A stretch of DNA of 8,761 bases from an uncultured Collinsella sp. (GCA_902478765.1 CABSMN010000035.1:1-8761), one strand, 5' to 3'. Shown: positions 1-6,730, numbered from the stretch's first letter. Made by a program: numbers and translations. Notes: generated by a model from the sequence alone, not told the origin.

Positions 1-312
1 TACGGCTGCGGCTTTAAATATGGCAGGTGTCTGACGTGCATGGCCGTTGGCGGCGCCGTCGGAGGCCTTGTTGCGGCCGTGGGCCACGTTACGGCTTATA
101 CCATCGGTATGACGAATGTCCTCATGGTCATTGGCTTTGCCACGGGCGGCATCTCGAATCTGCTGTGGTGCTGCGCTGCCGGCGGCGCAGCATTTGCGGT
201 GTCTGCGGCGCTGAGCTGCTGTTTTGGCGTGGTGCCGACAAAGGTGCAGGCGGCAGAAGACGAAGTTGATTCGCTCGAAACAGTGGCGAGCGCTGCTGAA
301 GCAAGCGCATAA
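1..312 (+). CDS. PTS sugar permease EIIC domain, C-terminal fragment (partial)
   Basis: The frame is open from the window edge to TAA at 310-312, giving the last 103 residues of a larger protein. It is rich in Gly, Ala and hydrophobic residues and contains GGAVGGLVAAVGHVTAYTIG followed by two further hydrophobic segments. This pattern resembles the end of the EIIC domain in the glucose/beta-glucoside superfamily of phosphotransferase permeases, which carry a sugar across the membrane while it is phosphorylated. A polar acidic tail (about residues 78-103) ends the protein, and no EIIA domain is fused behind it. The ATG at 40 is an internal Met in a membrane helix, so it is unlikely to be the true start. 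The substrate cannot be told from this piece. An intrinsic terminator follows about 40 bp downstream. Family assignment is by recognition and moderately sure. Confidence 0.68.
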   Translation, partial: YGCGFKYGRCLTCMAVGGAVGGLVAAVGHVTAYTIGMTNVLMVIGFATGGISNLLWCCAAGGAAFAVSAALSCCFGVVPTKVQAAEDEVDSLETVASAAEASA

Positions 313-350
313 ATCTGTGCGACAAAAGGACGATTCCTTTGTCATATTCC

Positions 351-383
351 AAGGCTGCGGCCCGTGTGGGTTGCGGCCTTTTT
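351..383 (+). terminator. Rho-independent terminator after the PTS gene
   Basis: The stem starts AAGGC (351-355) and closes with GCCTT (375-379). Inside it, TGCGGCCC pairs with GGGTTGCG (allowing G-T pairs) around a GTGT loop. A run of T follows (T378-T383). A second hairpin lies just upstream: GACAAA at 321-326 pairs with TTTGTC at 338-343, extended by GGA/TCC with one bulged A. It probably belongs to the same 3' end. The location, 38 bp after the PTS stop codon, fits termination of that transcript before the metal-transporter gene. Confidence 0.8.
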
Positions 384-456
384 GTATCTGGGGGACAAAG
401 TGGCTACACTACAATCCGTTTGAGCAATAGATATATAGGTAGTACCGTGGGGGCGG

Positions 457-1617
457 ATGCAGATGGTCGAGTGGATTGTTCGTCGTGCGCAGGGCGACCG
501 TGCACGCGTGGGAACGTTGACGGGCATGGTGTGTATTCTCGCCAATGTGGCACTATGCGCTGCGAAGGGTGCAATTGGCGTGCTGTCGGGATCGGTTTCG
601 ATTGTGGCGGACGCTATGAACAACCTGTCTGATGCCAGCTCGAACATCGTGAGCGTGCTTGGCTTTAAGCTGGCGGGCAAGCCGGCCGACCCCGAGCATC
701 CTTACGGACATGGCCGCTACGAGTATCTCTCGGGTCTGGTCGTGGCGGCGCTCGTGCTGCTGATCGGCCTTGAGCTTATCAAGTCCTCGGTTGAGCGCGT
801 CATCCACCCCGAACCTGTCGAGTTCTCGCTTGCCCTGGTGGCAGTCCTTGCGCTTTCGATGGTCGTAAAGCTTTGGATGGCGGCCCTCAACCAAAAACTC
901 GGCGATCGCATTGAGTCCGAGACGCTGCATGCGACCGCGCAGGATTCCAAGAACGATGTTCTAGCCACGGGCGCCGTGTTGGCGTGCGCGATTGTTTCGC
1001 AGGTGACGCATATCAATCTAGATGCATGGGTCGGCCTTGCCGTTGGCGCCTATATTGGCTGGAGCGGCTTTGAACTCATCCAGGATACGATGAGCCCGCT
1101 TTTGGGCCAGGCGCCCGATCCTAAGCTGGTCAAGCACATTAGAGACAAAATCATGAGCTACCCCGGCGTTTTGGGCGTTCACGATTTGATGGTTCACGAC
1201 TACGGCCCGGGCAGGAAGTTCGCAAGCGCTCACGCCGAGATGGCAGCCGAGGCCAGCCCGCTGGAAAGTCACGACACGCTCGATAACATCGAGCAGTCGT
1301 TTAGGGTCGAAGACGGCATGATCGTCACGCTCCATTACGATCCCATCGTGACCGACGATCCAAAGGTGGCGAGCATGCGTCTGCGCATCAACGCTATGGC
1401 TCAAGAGATTGATAGCCGCCTCTCGATCCACGACCTACGCTGTGTTCCGGGCCCCACGCATACCAACGTGATCTTTGACTGCGTACGTCCCTCGGATTTG
1501 GCGATGAGCGCCGAGGACCTGAAGCGCGCGCTGGCGAAACGGGTCGAATCGGAATATCCCAAGTCGGTCGCCAAGATCACGATCGACGAAGACTACGTAG
1601 GCCATACCCACGAGTAG
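457..1617 (+). CDS. Cation diffusion facilitator, probable Mn2+ exporter
   Basis: The protein has 386 residues and is a membrane metal/proton antiporter of the CDF family. About six hydrophobic segments span residues 20-210. The TM2 metal motif is N55-x3-D59 (in DAMNNLSDAS) and the TM5 motif is D163-x3-D167 (in QDSKNDVLA). The N-D-D-D set is the one associated with manganese CDFs such as MntE; zinc exporters like YiiP have D-D-H-D. A cytoplasmic domain follows (about 215-296) with H242, H259 and H293-x-D295 at places matching the YiiP cytosolic metal sites. A further segment (about 300-380) makes it roughly 90 residues longer than typical CDFs and repeats the HDL...GP pattern, suggesting a second such domain. 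The start may instead be ATG 463, which is better spaced from the GGGGG at 449-453. Manganese specificity is inference. Confidence 0.93.
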   Translation: MQMVEWIVRRAQGDRARVGTLTGMVCILANVALCAAKGAIGVLSGSVSIVADAMNNLSDASSNIVSVLGFKLAGKPADPEHPYGHGRYEYLSGLVVAALVLLIGLELIKSSVERVIHPEPVEFSLALVAVLALSMVVKLWMAALNQKLGDRIESETLHATAQDSKNDVLATGAVLACAIVSQVTHINLDAWVGLAVGAYIGWSGFELIQDTMSPLLGQAPDPKLVKHIRDKIMSYPGVLGVHDLMVHDYGPGRKFASAHAEMAAEASPLESHDTLDNIEQSFRVEDGMIVTLHYDPIVTDDPKVASMRLRINAMAQEIDSRLSIHDLRCVPGPTHTNVIFDCVRPSDLAMSAEDLKRALAKRVESEYPKSVAKITIDEDYVGHTHE

Positions 1618-1656
1618 GGCTGTGCCAGCAAAGCAAGTTATACAGAAGGGGAGAGC

Positions 1657-2283
1657 ATGAAGCGTCTATATCTACTCCGCCACGGTCAGACAGAATTCAA
1701 CGTTAAAAAGCTCGTCCAGGGCCGCTGCGATTCTCCGTTGACCGATCTGGGCCGCAAGCAAGCGGGAATGGCAGCCGCATGGCTCAAAGCCCACGGCGTC
1801 GTTCCCGACAAAGTGGTCTCATCACCCTTAGGCCGAGCCATGGACACAGCTCAGCTTGTCGCAACCGAACTCCTCGGCCCGGATGCAGCAGTCGAGCCCT
1901 GCGAAGGCATCATCGAGCGCAGCTACGGCTCCTTCGAAGAGGGCCCGCACGACGCCCTGCCCACCGACGTCTGGGACCCCGGCGAGGACCTGATCCCATT
2001 TGGCGGAGAAGGAAGCCATGCCCTGCAGGAGCGCATGGTAGGCACCCTCACCAATCTCATGGGCGCCGAGGGCATCGAAACCCTCCTAGCAGTAAGCCAC
2101 GGCAGCGCCAGCCGCCAATTCATCAAGGCTGCAGCCCCAGAGGGCTTCGAGCTCCCAACAAAACTCCCCAACTGCGCCATCATGATCTTCGATTTTGACG
2201 AGGAAAAGTCGGGAGAAGAGGGCGACACGCCTCAATCCAAGTTCACCTTGCGGCAAATTATCGATCCCCAACAAAGTCATTAG
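1657..2283 (+). CDS. Histidine phosphatase family protein (phosphoglycerate mutase-like)
   Basis: This 208-residue soluble protein opens with LYLLRHGQTEFN. That is the family signature, in which H9 is the residue phosphorylated during catalysis. R8 belongs to the same motif, R60 lies in SSPLGRAMDTA, E87 in ERSYGSFEE and the second catalytic His is H148 in VSHGS, so the full catalytic set is present. The length is near that of small cofactor-dependent phosphoglycerate mutase-like phosphatases (GpmB/PhoE/CobC type). Substrates in this family range from phosphosugars to adenosylcobalamin precursors and cannot be chosen here. A strong ribosome site (GGGGAG, 1648-1653) precedes the ATG. The gene begins 39 bp after the CDF stop with no terminator between them, so the two may be co-transcribed. 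The long hairpin begins 30 bp downstream. Confidence 0.92.
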   Translation: MKRLYLLRHGQTEFNVKKLVQGRCDSPLTDLGRKQAGMAAAWLKAHGVVPDKVVSSPLGRAMDTAQLVATELLGPDAAVEPCEGIIERSYGSFEEGPHDALPTDVWDPGEDLIPFGGEGSHALQERMVGTLTNLMGAEGIETLLAVSHGSASRQFIKAAAPEGFELPTKLPNCAIMIFDFDEEKSGEEGDTPQSKFTLRQIIDPQQSH

Positions 2284-2313
2284 CCTGAGCGAGCAAGGTT
2301 TAGCAGACATCAA

Positions 2314-2490
2314 CGTGGCGTTCCCAGTGTGCGGCGGAGGGGGCGGGCCTGAGACATATTAAGGTTGTCGCGAGTTCCGCACGAACAGGAGAGCACTTAA
2401 TGTGCTCTCCGTCGTGAGCAGGACTGTAGAGCAGCAACCTTAATATGTCTCAGGCCCGCCCCCTCCGCCGCACACTGGGAACGTGCCACG
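2314..2490. repeat. Long palindromic element with perfect 48-bp inverted arms
   Basis: Bases 2320-2367 are the exact reverse complement of 2435-2482. The pairing extends outward by six more bases (CGTGGC 2314-2319 with GCCACG 2485-2490) after a 2-nt offset. The 67-bp centre holds a second perfect hairpin: GGAGAGCAC (2388-2396), a TTAAT loop, then GTGCTCTCC (2402-2410). This is flanked by CACGA (2380-2384) and TCGTG (2412-2416). The whole 177 bp can thus fold as one long rod in RNA, or as a cruciform in DNA. No T-run follows on either strand, so it is not a standard intrinsic terminator. No clear target-site duplication or coding frame is visible. A non-autonomous mobile element (MITE-like) or a 3'-end/insulating structure are the main options. 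Confidence 0.9.
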
Positions 2491-2532
2491 CACTTTACCT
2501 GCGTAAACAATGTGAGTGAAATATGAATCTCG

Positions 2533-2558
2533 ATGGATACGCCCGCAGCCGTGTATAC
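2533..2558 (+). promoter_or_regulatory. 26-bp promoter-like element upstream of rplC (copy 1)
   Basis: The element reads ATGGATACGCCCG, then CAG, then CCGTGTATAC, and 23 of 26 positions match a second copy at 4398-4423 upstream of rplB. TATACT at 2554-2559 is a good -10 candidate, but no good -35 sits at the usual spacing; the best 18-bp-spaced match is TCGATG (2530-2535). ATACG (2537-2541) and CGTGT (2550-2554) form an inverted repeat with 8-bp spacing, possible as an operator or a short RNA hairpin. The position, about 185 bp before the rplC start and after the long palindrome, fits the main promoter of the ribosomal cluster. The promoter role is inferred. Confidence 0.5.
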
Positions 2559-2575
2559 TAAACAACTGTGTGAAA

Positions 2576-2722
2576 CCAGGGGAGTATTCTGGCTGGACAA
2601 AATGCCTGCTTAATAGGGTTGTCAGGTAGTCCGGGCGAAATACAAGGCTGGGGAGCACGTCGTGTAAGTAGTGGTCCTCTAGGGGCGTACGCTCGGTGGT
2701 GTACGCATTGTCCCAAGACCAC
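2576..2722 (+). promoter_or_regulatory. Structured 5' leader of the rplC operon
   Basis: No gene is visible between 2560 and 2742, but three stems are. CCAG (2576-2579) pairs with CTGG (2589-2592). CTGGAC (2593-2598) pairs with GTCCGG (2629-2634), with GCCTG (2604-2608) and CAGGT (2623-2627) stacked inside. GTGGTC (2671-2676) pairs with GACCAC (2717-2722), enclosing GGG/CCC (2682-2684/2712-2714) and GCGTAC/GTACGC (2685-2690/2701-2706) around a 10-nt loop. A long folded leader before a ribosomal-protein operon suggests feedback control by an encoded protein. In E. coli the S10 operon leader is bound by L4, and rplD is the second gene here. No sequence match to that leader is claimed. Confidence 0.55.
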
Positions 2723-2742
2723 GCGAGAGTTGGGATCATATC

Positions 2743-3363
2743 TTGATCAGCATGATTCTCGGCCGCAAGATTGGCATGACCCAGGTTTGGGACGAGGACG
2801 ACAACGTCGTTCCCGTCACGGTCATCCAGGCTGGCCCCTGCGCTGTCTCGCAGGTTAAAACTCAGGCAACCGACGGCTATGACGCCGTCCAGATCGGTTT
2901 CGGCGACATCAAGGCCAAGAACGTGAACAAGCCCATGGCTGGTCACTTCGCCAAGGCTGGCGTCGAGCCTGTCCGCTTCCTTCGTGAGGTCCGCGTCGAG
3001 AACGGCGAGGAGCACAAGGTCGGCGAGGTCGTCACCGTCGCTGATTTCGCTGATGTCGAGAAGGTCGACGTCATCGGTACCTCCAAGGGTAAGGGCTTCC
3101 AGGGTCGCATCAAGCGCTGGGGTCAGCGCCGCGGTCCTATGACGCATGGTTCTCACTTCCAGCGTCACCCCGGTTCTATCGGTCAGTGCGCCTATCCTGC
3201 GCGCGTCCTCAAGGGCGTCAAGATGGCCGGTCACATGGGTAACGAGCGCGTTACCGTCAAGAACCTTTCCGTTGTCCGCATCGATGCCGAGCAGAACCTC
3301 ATCTTGGTCAAGGGCGCTGTCCCGGGTGCCAAGAATGGTCTCGTCGCCATCCGTATGGCCTAA
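2743..3363 (+). CDS. rplC: 50S ribosomal protein L3
   Basis: This 206-residue protein is a primary 23S rRNA-binding component that reaches toward the peptidyl-transferase centre. The opening [10 protein letters not shown] and the central run [15 protein letters not shown] (from about residue 112), followed by HPGSIG and [13 protein letters not shown], are diagnostic of L3. Two starts are possible: TTG at 2743 (MISMILGRK) or ATG at 2752 (MILGRK). TTG is preferred because GGGA at 2732-2735 is suitably spaced and nothing SD-like lies close to the ATG. The three-residue difference does not affect the fold. It is the first gene of the cluster here, a place normally held by rpsJ (S10), which is absent. 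rplD follows after 46 bp. Confidence 0.97.
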   Translation: MISMILGRKIGMTQVWDEDDNVVPVTVIQAGPCAVSQVKTQATDGYDAVQIGFGDIKAKNVNKPMAGHFAKAGVEPVRFLREVRVENGEEHKVGEVVTVADFADVEKVDVIGTSKGKGFQGRIKRWGQRRGPMTHGSHFQRHPGSIGQCAYPARVLKGVKMAGHMGNERVTVKNLSVVRIDAEQNLILVKGAVPGAKNGLVAIRMA

Positions 3364-3409
3364 GGGCCCAGCCCATTTAGCCCAGCGTCATACCAAGGAG
3401 AACACTTAA

Positions 3410-4036
3410 ATGGCAAAGTTTGAAGTAAAGAACAGCGAGGGCAAGAAGGTCGCCGAGGCCGAGCTCGCCGCTGAGGTGTACGGCATCGAGCCGAACATCC
3501 ACGTTATGCACCACATCGTCAAGTGCCAGATGGCCTCTTGGCGTCAGGGCACCCAGTCTGCTAAGGGTCGCTCTGAGGTTTCCGGTGGCGGCAAGAAGCC
3601 TTGGCGTCAGAAGGGCACCGGCCGTGCCCGCCAGGGTTCCATCCGTGCTGCCCAGTGGCGTCACGGTGGCGTTGTCTTCGCCCCCAAGCCCCGTTCCTAC
3701 GCTAAGCGTATGAACAACAAGGAGGTCAAGCTGGCTATGCGCTCCGCGCTGTCCGCCAAGCTGGCCGATGGCGAGCTCGTGCTCGTCGACGACTACGGCT
3801 TCGAGAAGCCTTCCACCAAGGCTGCCGTCGCCATGCTCAAGGCTCTCGGCCTTGAGGGCAAGCGTCTGACCATCATCGTTCGCGATGAGGACGTCAACGC
3901 CTACCTGTCGTTCCGCAACATTCCCAAGACGTTCATCATCACTGCCGACGAGGCCAACACCTACGATCTCGTCAACAACAACGCTGTGCTGATGCCCGCC
4001 GACATCGCCGCTCACTTCGGGGAGGTGCTTGCATAA
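3410..4036 (+). CDS. rplD: 50S ribosomal protein L4
   Basis: This 208-residue protein is an assembly initiator whose long loop lines the nascent-peptide exit tunnel. The loop is evident as SGGGKKPWRQKGTGRARQGS (about residues 58-77), followed by QWRHGGVVFAPKPRSY, the standard L4 signature. The C-terminal globular part includes the expected LVLVDDYGFEKPSTK region. A strong ribosome site AAGGAG (3395-3400) supports the ATG. The stop codon directly abuts the rplW start (TAAATG), so translation is probably coupled. In E. coli L4 also represses its own operon, which makes it a candidate ligand for the leader upstream of rplC; that link is inference only. Confidence 0.98.
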   Translation: MAKFEVKNSEGKKVAEAELAAEVYGIEPNIHVMHHIVKCQMASWRQGTQSAKGRSEVSGGGKKPWRQKGTGRARQGSIRAAQWRHGGVVFAPKPRSYAKRMNNKEVKLAMRSALSAKLADGELVLVDDYGFEKPSTKAAVAMLKALGLEGKRLTIIVRDEDVNAYLSFRNIPKTFIITADEANTYDLVNNNAVLMPADIAAHFGEVLA

Positions 4037-4324
4037 ATGACCGCCCACGAGATCATCATCCGTCCGATCGTGTCCGAGCGTTCCTTCTCCGGCATGGAGC
4101 TGAACAAGTACACGTTCGAGGTCGCCAAGGATGCTAACAAGTATCAGATCAAGGACGCTGTCGAGGAGATCTTCGGCGTCAAGGTCGTTCGCGTGAACAC
4201 CCTGACGGTAAAGCCCAAGACCAAGCGCGTGCGCTATGTCGCCGGCAAGACCCGTTCTTGGAAGAAGGCCATCGTTACGCTGGCCGAGGGCGACACCATC
4301 GAGGTCTTTGGCAACCAGGCCTAA
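4037..4324 (+). CDS. rplW: 50S ribosomal protein L23
   Basis: This 95-residue protein sits at the tunnel exit, where trigger factor and SRP dock. IIIRPIVSERS at the N-terminus, NKYTFEVAKDANKYQIKDAV in the middle and GVKVVRVNTLTVKPKTKR match L23 along its full length. The ATG begins immediately after the rplD stop, and its ribosome site (GGAGG, 4021-4025) lies inside the end of rplD. It is the last gene before a 179-bp gap containing a stem-loop, where in most bacteria rplB would follow at short distance. Confidence 0.98.
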   Translation: MTAHEIIIRPIVSERSFSGMELNKYTFEVAKDANKYQIKDAVEEIFGVKVVRVNTLTVKPKTKRVRYVAGKTRSWKKAIVTLAEGDTIEVFGNQA

Positions 4325-4341
4325 GACTCGCTGCTGTTGAG

Positions 4342-4379
4342 TGAGCTCATGCCTCCCAAATAGGGGAGGCGGGAGCTCA
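4342..4379 (+). other. Intercistronic stem-loop between rplW and rplB
   Basis: TGAGCTC (4342-4348) pairs with GAGCTCA (4373-4379), and GCCTCCC (4351-4357) pairs with GGGAGGC (4364-4370) around a six-base AAATAG loop. The two stems are separated by a 2x2 mismatch. It begins 17 bp after the rplW stop. No T-run follows (the next bases are AGGTTTCGGG), so a classical intrinsic terminator is unlikely. It could be a 3'-end-stabilising hairpin, an RNase processing site, or a weak or factor-dependent terminator separating rplC-rplD-rplW from the genes behind it. Confidence 0.7.
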
Positions 4380-4397
4380 AGGTTTCGGGCGTATAAA

Positions 4398-4423
4398 ATG
4401 GACACGCCCGGAACCGTGTATAC
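4398..4423 (+). promoter_or_regulatory. 26-bp promoter-like element upstream of rplB (copy 2)
   Basis: The element reads ATGGACACGCCCG, then GAA, then CCGTGTATAC, and differs from the copy before rplC at only three positions. ACACG (4402-4406) and CGTGT (4415-4419) form a perfect inverted repeat. In copy 1 the same pair keeps pairing through a T-G match, a change consistent with an RNA hairpin. Here there is also CGGGCGT (4386-4392) complementary to ACGCCCG (4404-4410), so two mutually exclusive pairings are possible in a read-through transcript. TATACG at 4419-4424 could be a -10. The element lies about 80 bp before rplB, so a secondary promoter or a shared operator is inferred. Confidence 0.45.
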
Positions 4424-4503
4424 GTCCGGTGTCATCGCACCCGAGGCAGAACCTCGAATCCCTGTCTGCGATGGCTAACGGATTCCTATTGAAAGGGATT
4501 GTA

Positions 4504-5334
4504 ATGGCTGTAAAGCACCTTAAGCCGACCTCCGCTGGTAGGCGTTGGCAGACGATCTCCGATTTCTCTGAGATCACCTGCACCAAGCCCGAGAAGTCTC
4601 TTCTCGAGCCCCTGCCCAAGAAGGCCGGTCGTAACAACAACGGCCGCATCACCACCCGCCACCAGGGCGGCGGCGTGAAGCGTCGTTACCGCGTGATCGA
4701 CTTCAAGCGCAACAAGGACGGCGTGCCCGCCAAGGTTGCCACGATCGAGTACGATCCGAACCGTTCCGCTCGCATCGCTCTGCTGCACTACGCAGACGGT
4801 GAGAAGCGCTACATCCTGGCCCCCAAGGGCCTCGAGGTCGGTCAGACCATCATGTCCGGTTCTGACGCCGACATCAAGCCGGGCAACGCTCTGCCTCTCG
4901 CCGACATCCCCGTCGGTACGCTCATCCACGCCGTCGAGTTCCAGCCGGGCAAGGGCGCTGCTATCGCCCGTTCCGCCGGTAACTCCTGCCAGCTGATGGG
5001 TAAGGAAGGCAAGTACGCTATCGTCCGTATGCCTTCCTCCGAGATGCGCCGCATCCTCGTTACCTGCCGCGCCACCGTCGGTGAGGTCGGCAACGCCGAT
5101 CACGCCAACATCGTCATCGGCAAGGCCGGCCGTAAGCGTCACATGAACGTGCGCCCGACCGTCCGCGGTACCGTCATGAACCCTGTCGACCACCCGCACG
5201 GCGGTGGCGAGGGCAAGAACCACACCTCTGGTCGTCCCTCTGTTACCCCCTGGGGTAAGCCGACGAAGGGCCTTCGTACGCGCAAGAAGAAGAAGGTCTC
5301 GAACCAGCACATCATTCGTCGCCGTAAGAAGTAA
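4504..5334 (+). CDS. rplB: 50S ribosomal protein L2
   Basis: This 276-residue protein is among the most conserved in the ribosome and is needed for subunit association and peptidyl-transferase function. [20 protein letters not shown] matches the normal L2 N-terminus and fixes the start at ATG 4504, with AAAGGG at 4492-4497 as the ribosome site. The frame is open upstream with an in-frame ATG at 4471 and a GTG at 4429, but these would add non-homologous residues. [15 protein letters not shown] and [19 protein letters not shown] are present; H230 in the latter corresponds to the functionally important H229 of E. coli L2. The tail is strongly basic ([19 protein letters not shown]). It starts the second sub-block of the cluster, behind its own promoter-like element. 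Confidence 0.98.
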   Translation: MAVKHLKPTSAGRRWQTISDFSEITCTKPEKSLLEPLPKKAGRNNNGRITTRHQGGGVKRRYRVIDFKRNKDGVPAKVATIEYDPNRSARIALLHYADGEKRYILAPKGLEVGQTIMSGSDADIKPGNALPLADIPVGTLIHAVEFQPGKGAAIARSAGNSCQLMGKEGKYAIVRMPSSEMRRILVTCRATVGEVGNADHANIVIGKAGRKRHMNVRPTVRGTVMNPVDHPHGGGEGKNHTSGRPSVTPWGKPTKGLRTRKKKKVSNQHIIRRRKK

Positions 5335-5366
5335 TTTCGGATACCGAGTTTTAGGAGAAAGCACTT

Positions 5367-5627
5367 ATGAGCAGAAGTCTCAAAAAGGGCCCGTTCGTGG
5401 AGACTCGCCTTCTCTCGCGTATCACCGCGATGAACGAGGCTGGCAAGAAGGACGTCGTGAAGACCTGGTCCCGCGCGTCCACCATCTTCCCCGAGATGGT
5501 TGGTCACACCATCGCCGTCCACGACGGCCGCAAGCATGTGCCCGTGTATGTTACCGAGTCCATGGTTGGTCACAAGCTCGGCGAGTTCGCGCCGACTCGT
5601 ACGTTCCGTGGCCACAAGGCCAAATAG
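5367..5627 (+). CDS. rpsS: 30S ribosomal protein S19
   Basis: This 86-residue head protein of the small subunit binds 16S rRNA with S13 near the A-site finger contact. [19 protein letters not shown], then [20 protein letters not shown], then [18 protein letters not shown] match S19 from end to end, and the length is normal. A good ribosome site (AGGAGA, 5353-5358) precedes the ATG, 32 bp after rplB. rplV follows after 14 bp. Confidence 0.98.
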   Translation: MSRSLKKGPFVETRLLSRITAMNEAGKKDVVKTWSRASTIFPEMVGHTIAVHDGRKHVPVYVTESMVGHKLGEFAPTRTFRGHKAK

Positions 5628-5641
5628 GGGGTTAACCGTAA

Positions 5642-6013
5642 ATGGCAACTAAGTCTATTGAAACTGAGGCCACCGAGGTTCGCGCCGTCGCTAAGTACGT
5701 GCGTGTTTCCCCCAGCAAGGCCCGCCTGGTGGTCGATCTGATCCGCCGCAAGCCTGTCGCTCAGGCCTTCGACATCCTCCACTTCTGCGACCGCGCCGTC
5801 GCCGTGGATGTCGAGAAGGTTCTCCGTTCCGCCGTTGCGAACGCCGAGAACAACAACGGTCTGCGTGCCGACAACCTGGTTGTCGCCGCTGCCTATGTTG
5901 ACGAGGGTCCGACGCTTAAGCGCATCCGTCCCCGCGCCAAGGGTTCCGCTTCTCGCATTCTGAAGCGTACTTCCCACATCACCGTCGTCGTTGCTCCTCG
6001 AAAGGAGGCGTAA
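5642..6013 (+). CDS. rplV: 50S ribosomal protein L22
   Basis: This 123-residue protein lines the exit tunnel constriction with L4. After a short non-conserved lead (residues 1-13), [20 protein letters not shown] begins the conserved core. NAENNNGL and the long beta-hairpin around [20 protein letters not shown] (about 87-106) are the tunnel-facing signature. It is about ten residues longer than the roughly 110-residue form, the extra length being at the N-terminus. The ribosome site is poor: a G-run at 5627-5632 sits 9 bp before the ATG, right after the rpsS stop. Its last codons contain the Shine-Dalgarno of rpsC. Confidence 0.98.
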   Translation: MATKSIETEATEVRAVAKYVRVSPSKARLVVDLIRRKPVAQAFDILHFCDRAVAVDVEKVLRSAVANAENNNGLRADNLVVAAAYVDEGPTLKRIRPRAKGSASRILKRTSHITVVVAPRKEA

Positions 6014-6019
6014 AGCTGT

Positions 6020-6730
6020 ATGGGTCAGAAAGTCTACCCCACCGGCTTCCGTCTTGGCATCACCGAGAACTGGCGCTCCCGCTGGTTCGCAGAGAAGGAT
6101 TACGCTAAGACCCTCGGTAACGATCTCGAGATCCGCAAGTACCTCGAGAAGCGTCTTTCCCGCGCAGCTGTCTCCCGCGTCGAGATCGAGCGCGCTGGCG
6201 ACAAGGTGAAGGTCATCATCCTCACCGCTCGCCCCGGCGTTGTCATCGGTAAGAAGGGTGCCGAGATCGATACCCTCCGCACCGAGCTCGAGAAGGTCGC
6301 TGGCGTCTCCAAGGGCCAGCTCTCCGTCGACGTTGTCGAGATCAAGCGCCCCGAGCTCGACGCCAACCTCGTTGCTCAGTCTATCGCCGAGCAGCTCGAG
6401 GGCCGCGTTGCCTTCCGTCGCGCTATGCGCAAGGCTGTCCAGTCCGCCCGCAAGGCCGGCGCTAAGGGCATCCGTATCCAGTGCTCCGGTCGTCTCGGCG
6501 GTGCCGAGATGGGCCGTCGTGAGTGGTACCGCGAGGGTCGCGTGCCTCTGCACACCCTCCGTGCCAAGATCGACTACGGCACGGCTGTCGCCAGCACCAC
6601 CATGGGCGCTTGCGGCGTGAAGGTCTGGATCTACCTGGGCGAGAAGCTCCCGGGCCAGCCTGTTCCCAACCCTGCACTCGAGGGCTCTTCCCGTCCTCGT
6701 CGTCGTAACTCCGAGAGGAGGGGTCAGTAG
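6020..6730 (+). CDS. rpsC: 30S ribosomal protein S3
   Basis: This 236-residue small-subunit protein forms part of the mRNA entry tunnel. [20 protein letters not shown] is the typical N-terminus. A type II KH RNA-binding domain contains the GxxG loop GKKG (residues 77-80, in [13 protein letters not shown]). The C-terminal domain carries [20 protein letters not shown] and [18 protein letters not shown] short basic low-complexity tail ([11 protein letters not shown]) ends it. A near-perfect ribosome site AAAGGAGG (6001-6008) lies in the end of rplV. The stop TAG overlaps the GTG start of rplP by one base, so translation is likely coupled. Confidence 0.98.
   Translation: MGQKVYPTGFRLGITENWRSRWFAEKDYAKTLGNDLEIRKYLEKRLSRAAVSRVEIERAGDKVKVIILTARPGVVIGKKGAEIDTLRTELEKVAGVSKGQLSVDVVEIKRPELDANLVAQSIAEQLEGRVAFRRAMRKAVQSARKAGAKGIRIQCSGRLGGAEMGRREWYREGRVPLHTLRAKIDYGTAVASTTMGACGVKVWIYLGEKLPGQPVPNPALEGSSRPRRRNSERRGQ

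Noticed and set aside
27..269. An 80-codon frame beginning at 27, very rich in Arg and Cys
   Set aside because: It overlaps the PTS permease in another frame, has implausible composition and no ribosome site.
405..437. TACAAT (410-415) and the TATATA stretch (432-437) as promoters for the CDF gene
   Set aside because: No -35-like hexamer occurs at 16-18 bp from either, so the promoter cannot be placed.
2300..2505. Target-site duplication around the long palindrome
   Set aside because: Flanks before 2314 and after 2490 share no direct repeat longer than two or three bases, so insertion is not shown directly.
2440..4435. Long open frames on the reverse strand opposite rplC, rplD and rplW (similar ones opposite rplB, rpsC and CDF)
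   Set aside because: They lie antisense to clear ribosomal-protein genes. They are explained by GC-rich biased codon use and have Asp/Leu/Gly/Val-rich translations with no recognisable domain.
4429..4503. In-frame upstream extension of rplB from GTG 4429 or ATG 4471
   Set aside because: The added residues do not belong to L2, while the conserved N-terminus and the AAAGGG ribosome site fit ATG 4504.
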